Positions 31,907 through 38,089 of a DNA stretch of 38,089 nucleotides are shown one piece after another. The stretch covers positions 1-38,089 of the forward strand of contig JANZYW010000014.1 in NCBI GenBank assembly GCA_026413325.1, in the 5' to 3' direction. Every line of letters starts with the position of its first letter. The first letter of the stretch is position 1. Made by a program: the position numbers and the translations under genes. The DNA comes from Bacteroidia bacterium. GTDB taxonomy: Bacteria; Bacteroidota; Bacteroidia; SpSt-205. The notes beneath the pieces were generated by a model that worked only from the letters and a program-made list of their open reading frames with translations, was not told the DNA's origin and did no database searches.

Positions 31907-32848
31907 ATGCAATTCCTACTGTGGGGGCTCCTCGGGATAGCCGCAGCCCAGGGTGGAGGAGTGCAGTTTTTCACAGGAAGCTGGGAGACTCTCCTGCAAG
32001 AAGCACGTAAAAAGAACAAGCCCATATTCGTCGACTTCTATACAGTGTGGTGTGGACCTTGCAAGATGTTAGAAAGGCATACTTTTTCTAATCCAGAAGT
32101 AGGAGCCTATACAGAAAAAAATTACATCGCCTATCGAATCGATGCAGAGCGAGGAGAAGGTCCCCGTTTAGCCAATCGATTCAAGATACGAGCCTATCCC
32201 ACCCTTATCTTCTTAGATCCCGAGGGAAATGAACTGGGCAGGCAGGTCGGCTTCGTAGATGCTCCCACTTTCTTGGCACTCCTGAAAAGATATCAAGAAA
32301 AGTCTGGCGATAAACGGGAAGAAATACAACCCAGCTGGGAGAACTTCCAAAGAGAATATCGGGTTTTCTTCACTGACTTCACACAGAAGGCGTGGGGTAG
32401 CACTTTTGCAGAACGGTTTTCCGCTTGGAGAACTGCTATAGAGCAAAGTGACCTCGAACAAGGATCACAAATAGCCCAAACTCTTCCTGCTCCAGCTCCG
32501 GACGTTCTCGCTGCCTTGGCCCAGTGGCACAAAGGACAAAAGGAGTCTGCCCTTCATACTCTACATCACCGCCTCTACCAAAGTCAGAAACTGTCCCCCC
32601 TCCAGGCCCTCTGGCTGGGGGCTTATGCTATAGTGTACTGGGATTCTCCTCCACCAGAAACAATCCAGTGGGTATCATTCGGCGTGAAGAAAGAACCCTC
32701 TGGAGCAGCCTTTCTAACACAGGCTGCCCTGTATCAACGGTTAGGGCGCGTTTCAGAAGCAAAAGAGGCTCTCAAAGAAGCTCGCCGTGACTTACCTGCT
32801 GATCATCCCGCCTTGCATATCCTAACATCACTCAACGGCCAAAAGTAA
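31907..32848 (+). CDS. Exported thioredoxin-family protein with helical C-terminal region
   Basis: A 313-residue protein with a short signal peptide (MQFLLWGLLGIAAAQ). Residues about 20-135 are a thioredoxin fold with active site TVWCGPCKMLE (C49, C52) and the cis-Pro segment IRAYPTLIFLD. The YTxWCGPCKxxE form resembles DUF255/thioredoxin_7-type proteins. The C-terminal 170 residues are helical and TPR-like (LTQAALYQRLGRVSEAKEALKEARRDLP). It probably exchanges disulfides in the periplasm; the partner is unknown. It is monocistronic with its own promoter and converges on the AftB-like gene, whose fragment overlaps its 3' end by 17 bp. Confidence 0.88.
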   Translation: MQFLLWGLLGIAAAQGGGVQFFTGSWETLLQEARKKNKPIFVDFYTVWCGPCKMLERHTFSNPEVGAYTEKNYIAYRIDAERGEGPRLANRFKIRAYPTLIFLDPEGNELGRQVGFVDAPTFLALLKRYQEKSGDKREEIQPSWENFQREYRVFFTDFTQKAWGSTFAERFSAWRTAIEQSDLEQGSQIAQTLPAPAPDVLAALAQWHKGQKESALHTLHHRLYQSQKLSPLQALWLGAYAIVYWDSPPPETIQWVSFGVKKEPSGAAFLTQAALYQRLGRVSEAKEALKEARRDLPADHPALHILTSLNGQK

Positions 32849-33131
32849 TCCCCTTTCGAATCCAAAGTCCCCTCCCTTCTACTGGCACAAATCGATCGCA
32901 TACCTGGAGGGCTTTTTCCCTACACCCAAACGGAAAGTACGCAGGATGCGTACAACAAGATGGTATAGATAGCCAAGTAGGTATTCGATGGGCACACGCA
33001 GGGGGAGGTTTTCCCTTCCCCTCACAAGGCAGCCTATCCGAAAAACCTAAGATGTCCAGGAGCGCATCCGCATTCAACGCTTTCTTCCAACCCCAACGGG
33101 TATGTCCAGGAAAATACAACAAATACGGCAT
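32832..33131 (-). pseudogene. Frameshifted 3' part of the AftB-like glycosyltransferase
   Basis: The ORF track shows a 99-codon frame beginning TAATG at the stop of the upstream frame. It looks like the missing C-terminus of that protein: adding one T to the T7 tract (plus strand A7 at 33186-33192) gives one continuous frame reading IFFGKSDAEVRKTGDLLY and on into LLYFPGHTRWGWKKALNADALLD. The FGKSD...PGHTRWxxxxxLNAD order matches what I recall of the soluble C-terminal part of this family, and the ending FVPVEGRGLWIRKG fits too. As an independent gene it makes little sense. It may be inactivated, slippery by design, or a sequencing error. Confidence 0.65.
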
Positions 33132-34483
33132 TATCCCACAGTAGAGCAGGTCCCCTGTCTTGCGGACTTCTGCATCTGATTTTCCAAAAAAATCGACCCA
33201 GCGATATTGTCGGTAAAAAACGGATAGGTCCCTCCGAATCCCACAGCGACCTTCTGACCTGGAGAAAGGTATCGCTCTACGGGAAAAGGACGCACCCCCA
33301 AAATGGGGTATCTATTCTCTTCTGCCCATCGTCCTTTCCAGATATAGGCACCTACAGGCCCTAAAAGCGCTCGCCATCGCGCTCCCCATTCGAAGGGATA
33401 CAGAGGTACCCCATGTCCTATGAGCAGCACCCCCATCAGTCGGCATATTACCCCTCCTCGGTCTACAATCGATCCAGCCAACACAACCAGCGAGGTGCTG
33501 GACATAAATAAAAATCGGTTGCTACTGAAAGGCATTTCTTCTATATCACCTCCTACGTAAATGTTATAGAGCAGGCTCACACCCAAGATAGGACCCCCAA
33601 AAAGGAAGGCTCTCCTTCGCCACAGTCCCCCTATAGCCAATATCCATAGAGGAAGGTTGTATATGATATGAAAACAGGTACTCAGTATCCCGTTTACCCA
33701 GCGATGGAGGGAGGGGATATCCGTTACTTTCAAGCAATATGTGTTAGGCCACCAATCCCCGTAATAGCTTTTTCTGAAAAGCAGAATTCCCACTCCAAGC
33801 CCAATCCCTCCAAGAACAACCGGGAAAAGGGGTCTACAGGAGCGCGCTGAAAGGGCTTTCCCCGTCGCAGCCCCCAACGCCCAGATAAAAAAATCCATTC
33901 GTAGAAAGGTACCCAACCCCGAAAGGAGGCCCAGCACAAAAGGCCGAGGAACGGTTCGCTCCAGCTCCAATCCTATCCTCACAAGCAAAGTAGCGAGCGC
34001 TCCAGTCTCTAAACCCGCACTGTGCCACACCCAGACCGTGGGAAGGAGTGCCATAGCCCACACCGCCAGTCGTCCGACGGTCACACTGAAAAATCGCACC
34101 CCCAGCAAATAAATACCCCACAAATGCAAGCCCAACGTCAGAAGTCCCGTCAAAAGAATGGGAAAGGCGGCATACTCGGGTGCGATCTCCAGAGCCTGCC
34201 AAAGCGCCATATACAAGGTCCACCCCAGGTTAGTGATCCCCTCTACCCTTTCAGCCCCGCAATACCAGACCAACCCGCATCCCTCTACCAAGCTGCGAGC
34301 ATAGCTCATAGAAATCATCGCATCATCCATGAGGAGAAAACGCCGCAAAGCCCCCCCCTCCCATTCTGCGTGATAGGTAAAAAGAAAGGAAATCCCTATA
34401 AGCTCAGCCAAACCGATCGCTCCTACAGGGCCAAAGAATAACCTAATGGCCTTACGCACTGTTTCCCTCCCTTCTACGGTCAC
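33131..34483 (-). CDS. AftB-like GT-C membrane glycosyltransferase, 5' part (frameshifted)
   Basis: A 450-codon frame with many hydrophobic segments, starting at a GTG that overlaps the upstream stop by 4 nt. After the first helix it has LLMDDAMISMSYARSLVEGCGLVWYCGAERVEGITNLGWTLYMA, closely following the DDAYI-x2-RYA...GLVWN-x-GERVEGYTNFLWT pattern of the mycobacterial AftB-like family, with the catalytic-type Asp pair in the first periplasmic loop. Proteins of this kind use polyprenyl-phosphate sugars to modify surface glycans. The frame runs off at SIFLENQMQK just after a T7 tract, where the family would continue in another frame (see next feature). Combined, the intact protein would be about 530 residues. 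The sugar is unknown. Confidence 0.75.
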   Translation of the reverse strand: MTVEGRETVRKAIRLFFGPVGAIGLAELIGISFLFTYHAEWEGGALRRFLLMDDAMISMSYARSLVEGCGLVWYCGAERVEGITNLGWTLYMALWQALEIAPEYAAFPILLTGLLTLGLHLWGIYLLGVRFFSVTVGRLAVWAMALLPTVWVWHSAGLETGALATLLVRIGLELERTVPRPFVLGLLSGLGTFLRMDFFIWALGAATGKALSARSCRPLFPVVLGGIGLGVGILLFRKSYYGDWWPNTYCLKVTDIPSLHRWVNGILSTCFHIIYNLPLWILAIGGLWRRRAFLFGGPILGVSLLYNIYVGGDIEEMPFSSNRFLFMSSTSLVVLAGSIVDRGGVICRLMGVLLIGHGVPLYPFEWGARWRALLGPVGAYIWKGRWAEENRYPILGVRPFPVERYLSPGQKVAVGFGGTYPFFTDNIAGSIFLENQMQKSARQGTCSTVG

Positions 34484-35601
34484 CGCCGCCTGGGAGGTAC
34501 TATCAGCCTCCCCGTAACGGGAGCATGGTCAGAAAGAGAAAAGGTCGCCATCCCCCCTTTCGTATCATCCTGATGCACCAGTCCTTCTATCCATGTGGCA
34601 TTAGAGAAAAGATAATCCAGCCGACGATTCCACCAGCCTCCCCCATTTACGGTATGGGAGTAGAAGTCCTGTTCTCGGGCCTGGTATACCTCAAGGGGTA
34701 TGACTTCCCGATATTGATTGTATAGAGGGAGAAGCCAGTTTACCTCTCGCGTGTAGTCATCGGCAACGAATGTGGGATCTACCTCTTTACAAGCGTTGTC
34801 ATCGAAATCTTTGAGCTTCTTGGTCCCTGGAGGTACGGTATTGAGGTCGCCCCCTGCCACCCAGACTGCACCTGCTTGAGTGAGGCTATCCAGCAGGTGC
34901 TTGAAAATCTGTATCTGAAAGTAGCGTGTGCTATCTGGCTCAGGCACATACGCCTCTAAATGCGTGTTGAGAACCCAAAAATTGGGCTCTGTGGGCAAAG
35001 GAATATGAGCAACAAGGATATTCCGCCGCAGGTAAAAGAGTCGATACCACCACGGATAGGCCTCTACCAAAGGCAGAGGAATGCGATAAGCCGTATCGAT
35101 CGGCCAGCGCGAGAAAATCGCATTTCCCGAGTTAATCCGCCCTAAGCCTTTCTTTGGCACATATCGAATGTCCCACTGGCTCGCGTACACCGCATAGGGG
35201 AGCCCACTGCTATCGGCAATATACTTGAGCATATCAACATAAGCAGACCGCTTGGAGTCTCTGTCCAGCTCCTGTATCAAAAGGATGTCAGGCTGCACCT
35301 GCCGGATCTTTCGCAGAAGGGCCTTCAGATTATCCCCTACCTCCTCACTCGTCATCCAAACCCGATCGCCATAGCAATCAAAAAAGAAGTCGATCCTCCC
35401 CCCTCCAAACTTGATATTCCAAGTCATCACCGTAAGCGTCTCTTTGGGAGCAGGAGAGGAAACTAAGGGGGAAACATATCTAACAGCCGGGACGGCCCTC
35501 GTATAATGAACGACCCACCAGTCCGTCCCTTGCAGAATTCCAAGTAGGATAAGAAAAACTCCAAGTAGCCCGATCCCGAACCATATCAGCGTCCGCCGCA
35601 T
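34480..35601 (-). CDS. Membrane-anchored endonuclease/exonuclease/phosphatase-family protein
   Basis: A 373-residue protein with one N-terminal membrane helix (LIWFGIGLLGVFLILLGIL) and an EEP domain outside. The metal and phosphate motifs are in order: TVMTWNIKFGGG, LLIQELDRDS, LNTHLEAYVP, VAGGDLNTVP, RRLDYLFSN and LSDHAPVTG. This superfamily cleaves phosphodiesters in nucleic acids, lipids or sugar phosphates; with a membrane anchor, a lipid or extracellular DNA substrate is possible but not shown. It overlaps the AftB-like gene by 4 nt (GTGA). The ATG at 35601 lies 4 nt after CTACTTTG. Confidence 0.88.
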   Translation of the reverse strand: MRRTLIWFGIGLLGVFLILLGILQGTDWWVVHYTRAVPAVRYVSPLVSSPAPKETLTVMTWNIKFGGGRIDFFFDCYGDRVWMTSEEVGDNLKALLRKIRQVQPDILLIQELDRDSKRSAYVDMLKYIADSSGLPYAVYASQWDIRYVPKKGLGRINSGNAIFSRWPIDTAYRIPLPLVEAYPWWYRLFYLRRNILVAHIPLPTEPNFWVLNTHLEAYVPEPDSTRYFQIQIFKHLLDSLTQAGAVWVAGGDLNTVPPGTKKLKDFDDNACKEVDPTFVADDYTREVNWLLPLYNQYREVIPLEVYQAREQDFYSHTVNGGGWWNRRLDYLFSNATWIEGLVHQDDTKGGMATFSLSDHAPVTGRLIVPPRRR

Positions 35602-35605
35602 AATC

Positions 35606-35613
35606 CAAAGTAG
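35606..35613 (-). promoter_or_regulatory. -7 element CTACTTTG of the EEP gene
   Basis: CTACTTTG-GATT-ATG on the minus strand. Like the pyrD box it reads TAC-TTTG, one base shorter between TA and TTTG than the consensus, and keeps the 4-nt spacer. Confidence 0.5.
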
Positions 35614-36453
35614 AGAGTTTTCGAGAAAAATTCTTCAAGGGACGTGCCCCCCTCTGATGGGAGAATAGAGATACACTCCCCCTATTTTTTACAGTATCGG
35701 GGGCTTGTGAGATAGCCTACCTTTTTTCTGCTGTCGGAAGAATATAGTACTACGCCTATGTGGAAAGCCAGAAATTGGTCAGATCTGTGTTTGCACAAGC
35801 CTTCATCTCGAGACGAGCACAGCACAGCTCGACATCGAATCCATATTCGGCTCTGGTCGTGCATAGGTATCCTCCTCTTCTCCTCCTCGGAGACGCACTG
35901 AGAGAACAGCATACCTTGCGCTTCAGAAGCTTGCTCAGGCACAGCCAGCTTGGCACTCACTCTCACCTCGTCCCTCAGGCGATAGCGGGCAGCAGAAAGG
36001 GATTGTACCTAGCGCTACCTTACCCACGATTGCCGAAAACACCTTAGAGCAGCGCGCACCAGGCAAAATATAGCTCAACTAAGTAGGTGCTCACGAGAAC
36101 ACGCTCCTTCTGTCGGAAATGCAGAGAATATCCCCCTCCAACCCATTAGGAAGCTGCTACTTTCCTAAGCTACACGGAATCCTCAATCTGAGTCATAGAC
36201 CCTGGCCCATGCGGGTATCCCCATATTGAAGAAAGACAATAAATAGGCGAGGCATTCCTTACTTACTGGCCCTCTTCTCGAAAGAGGCTCAGGTCACTAT
36301 AGGGGACCTTTTGATAAACCGCTTCATCGTACCTGCAGTATAGGGAATGCACCTGCTTTCATCTCGAGCCGAGAGGCTTTGGCCAGCCACGAGCAAGAAT
36401 CCCGAACGCTTTGATTGTGCACTCCGGCGTCGGCTCGATACCGGAGGAGAGCG
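35614..36453. other. About 840 bp with no recognised gene
   Basis: This is the only long stretch without a supportable gene. The small ORFs in it (35760-36047 and overlapping minus frames) have no family features and overlap each other. I looked on both strands for RNase P RNA, tmRNA and SRP RNA signatures and found none. It holds a near-identical 16-bp direct repeat (TTCATCTCGAG-CGAG, 35802-35817 and 36358-36373), a short hairpin CCTCTT-CTCGA-AAGAGG near 36285, and CTGTCGGAA twice (35731 and 36110). No promoter octamer points clearly into it. It could be an undescribed RNA or a decayed gene. Confidence 0.4.
35802..36373 (+). repeat. 16-bp direct repeat TTCATCTCGAGnCGAG
   Basis: The copies at 35802-35817 and 36358-36373 agree in 15 of 16 positions, 556 bp apart, inside the gene-free stretch. 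Each contains the palindrome CTCGAG. Confidence 0.5.
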
Positions 36454-36525
36454 TAGCCCCACCAGGACTCGAACCTGGATCTTGAGCTCCGGAGGCTCAC
36501 GTTCTATCCCTTGAACTATGGGGCC
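36454..36525 (-). tRNA. tRNA-Arg (anticodon CCG)
   Basis: On the minus strand the acceptor opens GGCCCCA-TA, the D arm is GTTC-AAGGGATA-GAAC, the anticodon arm is TGAGC-CTCCGGA-GCTCA (anticodon CCG), and the T arm is CCAGG-TTCGAGT-CCTGG, followed by TGGGGCT and discriminator A. It is 72 nt without CCA, which is not encoded (CGC follows). The terminal pair is G1-U72, as in the tRNA-Glu of this window. Confidence 0.93.
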
Positions 36526-36531
36526 GCCCTA

Positions 36532-36539
36532 CAAAGATA
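36532..36539 (-). promoter_or_regulatory. -7 element TATCTTTG of tRNA-Arg
   Basis: A perfect octamer ending 6 nt before the mature tRNA 5' end, so transcription would begin at or just before the first tRNA base. It shows that this motif is transcriptional, since a tRNA has no start codon. Confidence 0.78.
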
Positions 36540-36583
36540 GGCAACCCTCCTTACTTTCACCTCGCGGGAGTGTGGGCTTTCTC

Positions 36584-36591
36584 TACCTTTG
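36584..36591 (+). promoter_or_regulatory. -7 element TACCTTTG of the ABC exporter gene
   Basis: TACCTTTG-AGCG-GTG: a perfect octamer with a 4-nt spacer. It identifies a GTG start that the ORF track did not report. Confidence 0.75.
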
Positions 36592-36595
36592 AGCG

Positions 36596-38089
36596 GTGCC
36601 TACAGCCCTTCGAATCGTAGCATTTGGAAAAACTGCACAGAATCGTCTTTTTCTGGCTCTTTTAGCCCTCTTCCTCTTTAATTTCTTCAATGTTTTTTCA
36701 CTCACTCTCCTCATACCTTTCTTAGAAATCCTTTTCTCTCAGGAAGCCCCTCCCGCTGCTTATCCGACGACCCTGTCGATCGAAAGCTGGAAAAAATACC
36801 TTTTTTACCGCTTATATCTCTTCCGAACCACGCAAGGAGCCCTTGAAGCTTTGTTTTATTTCAGTGTAGCTATCGCTGCTGCTATCTTGCTAAAGAACGC
36901 TTTTCGATACTGGGGGGCTTGGCATATGGCGGCTTATGAGAACACACTCATTCAAAATCTTCGGAATCGGCTTTTCAGTCATCTTACACAGCTGCCATTG
37001 GGGTTCTTCATTCGGACACGAAAGGGGCGGCTCCTCAATCTTGCCACTCAAGATGTGCAGATCGTCCAGGAAGCGACTATAGGTACCATTTACAACCTCC
37101 TCAACGATCCTCTTACCATGCTTTTCTATCTCAGCGCGATGCTGATCCTCTCCTGGAAACTCACCTTAGTTTCGCTTCTTGTTCTCCCCCTGACAGGATG
37201 GATGATCAGTCGATTGGCAAAGACACTTCGCAGGCGAGCCCATCAAGGCCAAAGACGAATGGATCAAGTCTTAGGTATCCTCGATGAGTTTTTATCTGGG
37301 GTTCGAACTGTAAAAGCATTTGGAGCCGAGGAGAAGGAGCGGGAGCGATTCCTGCGGGCAAATGCAGAATATACAAGCTTCATGATAGCCTTACGCCGAC
37401 GGATGGAGTTAGCCTCTCCCCTCACCGAGGTGCTCAGTGTGATCGTCGTACTGGGGCTGCTATACTACGGAACCTTTTCAGTGCTCCAACGGGAACTAAA
37501 AGCCTCAGAGTTTATCACATTCATCGCCATTTTTGGACAGTTTTTGAGTCCAATGAAAACCTTTAACCAGGCGGTCTCCCGTCTGCAAAAGGCTATCGTA
37601 TCTTTTCGACGTATAGAATCCCTTCTAAGACAGCCGATCTCGGAGGAATACCACCCCCTCTTACCTTCCATCTCTAAAATTCAAGAAAGTATTCGGGCGA
37701 TAAATGTGCACTTCCAATACGGCGAAAAGGAGGTACTAAAGGGAATCTCTCTTACTATTCCAGTCGGAGCTCGGATAGCCCTGGTAGGACCCTCCGGAAG
37801 TGGAAAAACCACTCTAACAGACCTATTGTGTGGCTTTTATCGTCCTACCGCTGGAGAAATCTGGATAGACGATCGCCGTCTTCAGGATATCAACCCCTTC
37901 AGCTATAGAAAACTCTTAGGAATCGTCCCTCAAGACGGTATGCTATTCCATGCTACTCTTCTGGAAAATATCATCTATGGCACAGAAGGCCCCCCAGATG
38001 AAGAAAGAGTGTGGTGGGCTTTAGAGATGGCACAAGCGAAAGCTTTCGTAAAGGAACTGCCAGAAGGGCTCCAAACCATCGTAGGAGCT
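36596..38089 (+). CDS. MsbA-like ABC exporter (5' part, cut by the window end)
   Basis: The frame is open from a GTG at 36596 to the window end (498 codons) and is absent from the ORF track because it has no stop. It begins MPTALRIVAFGKTAQNRLFL. Residues about 15-330 form an ABC exporter membrane domain (for example LFNFFNVFSLTLLIPFLEILF; FFIRTRKGRLLNLATQDVQ; DEFLSGVRTVKAFGAEEKE). The ATPase domain follows with INVHFQYGEKEVLKGISL, Walker A LVGPSGSGKTTL and the Q-loop IVPQDGMLFHATLLENI. The signature and Walker B motifs lie beyond the window. Lipid A/lipid flipping (MsbA-like) or drug and peptide export are possible. It diverges from tRNA-Arg. Confidence 0.92.
   Translation, partial: MPTALRIVAFGKTAQNRLFLALLALFLFNFFNVFSLTLLIPFLEILFSQEAPPAAYPTTLSIESWKKYLFYRLYLFRTTQGALEALFYFSVAIAAAILLKNAFRYWGAWHMAAYENTLIQNLRNRLFSHLTQLPLGFFIRTRKGRLLNLATQDVQIVQEATIGTIYNLLNDPLTMLFYLSAMLILSWKLTLVSLLVLPLTGWMISRLAKTLRRRAHQGQRRMDQVLGILDEFLSGVRTVKAFGAEEKERERFLRANAEYTSFMIALRRRMELASPLTEVLSVIVVLGLLYYGTFSVLQRELKASEFITFIAIFGQFLSPMKTFNQAVSRLQKAIVSFRRIESLLRQPISEEYHPLLPSISKIQESIRAINVHFQYGEKEVLKGISLTIPVGARIALVGPSGSGKTTLTDLLCGFYRPTAGEIWIDDRRLQDINPFSYRKLLGIVPQDGMLFHATLLENIIYGTEGPPDEERVWWALEMAQAKAFVKELPEGLQTIVGA

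Noticed and set aside
35760-36047. 95-aa plus-strand ORF in the gene-free stretch
   Set aside because: It overlaps two minus-strand ORFs of similar length, has no recognisable features and no promoter octamer near its start. Kept only as part of the unexplained region.
35614-36453. RNase P RNA, tmRNA or SRP RNA
   Set aside because: A minus-strand AGGAAAG near 36170 recalls the RNase P core, but the following bases do not match the conserved P4 strand and no partner motif was found. No tmRNA tag or SRP apical loop is visible.
1395-36598. A -33 TTTG element paired with the -7 boxes
   Set aside because: I checked several promoters (fabH, thioredoxin, thiolase, ABC exporter, tRNA genes) and saw no consistent TTTG or TTG 17-23 bp upstream. 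Weak candidates before fabG and the flippase gene are not enough.
1-38089. CRISPR array, insertion sequence, prophage or toxin-antitoxin system
   Set aside because: No regularly spaced repeats, transposase or integrase motifs, or paired small toxin genes were seen.
1-38089. GC-skew marking replication direction
   Set aside because: The plus strand looks C-rich in many genes whatever their orientation, which would fit the lagging strand, but kup looks balanced and I could not count bases reliably.

Overview
The window looks like chromosomal DNA of a Bacteroidota bacterium with a fairly balanced base composition (about half G+C by eye). Four things support this: (i) the Bacteroidota-type promoter -7 element TAnnTTTG stands in front of most transcription units and both tRNA genes; (ii) Shine-Dalgarno-like sequences are largely absent; (iii) type IX secretion parts are present (a PorT-like barrel next to ubiE, a PorE-like TPR/beta-propeller/OmpA protein, and a DUF4397 protein with a C-terminal sorting domain); (iv) Mrp and MenG/UbiE have the Bacteroidota forms. 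I see no phage, insertion sequence, CRISPR array or other mobile island. Most genes are housekeeping and sit in short, tightly packed units.

Layout. 1-7.2 kb: 3' end of an unknown gene, fabH, rpiB plus a secreted M28 peptidase, a gamma-class carbonic anhydrase-like hexapeptide protein, ubiE-porT, panB and aroC. 7.2-11.5 kb: one minus-strand run of an outer-membrane-like barrel gene, mrp, a NifU-like scaffold, a DUF4197 lipoprotein and a parallel beta-helix lipoprotein, leading into aroC. 11.6-15.2 kb: msrA, purE, acylphosphatase, thiolase and an AlbA_2-domain regulator. 15.2-19.5 kb: fabG, a Wzx-like flippase, a small barrel gene and mpl. 19.6-24.6 kb: a coupled plus-strand unit of an RmlD-like reductase, a UvrD/AddA-like helicase and a KUP potassium transporter. 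24.6-30.2 kb: the PorE-like protein, an AidB/ACAD-type flavoprotein and the DUF4397 secreted protein. 30.3-38.1 kb: pyrD overlapping a tRNA-Glu gene, a histone H1-like basic protein, a secreted thioredoxin, an endonuclease/exonuclease/phosphatase plus a frameshifted AftB-like glycosyltransferase, about 0.84 kb with no recognised gene, tRNA-Arg, and the 5' part of an ABC exporter.

How the genes work together. Envelope construction dominates: fatty-acid synthesis (fabH, fabG), peptidoglycan recycling (mpl), surface glycans (flippase, RmlD-like, AftB-like), protein export (PorT, PorE-like, a sorting-domain cargo) and an ABC exporter. Central metabolism is represented by rpiB, panB, aroC, purE, pyrD and thiolase, and iron-sulfur assembly by mrp and NifU.

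The most interesting signal is not a gene. At thirteen protein genes, or fourteen if mrp is counted, a TAnnTTTG-like octamer ends exactly 4 nt before the start codon. That places the predicted transcription start at or almost at the ATG/GTG. The same octamer lies 6 nt before tRNA-Arg and 13 nt before tRNA-Glu, so it is a promoter and not a ribosome-binding signal. I read this as widespread leaderless (or nearly leaderless) transcription, and it corrects several start codons suggested by the ORF track. Other points worth checking are a T7-tract frameshift that splits the AftB-like gene, G1-U72 acceptor pairs in both tRNAs, and the pyrD/tRNA-Glu antisense overlap.
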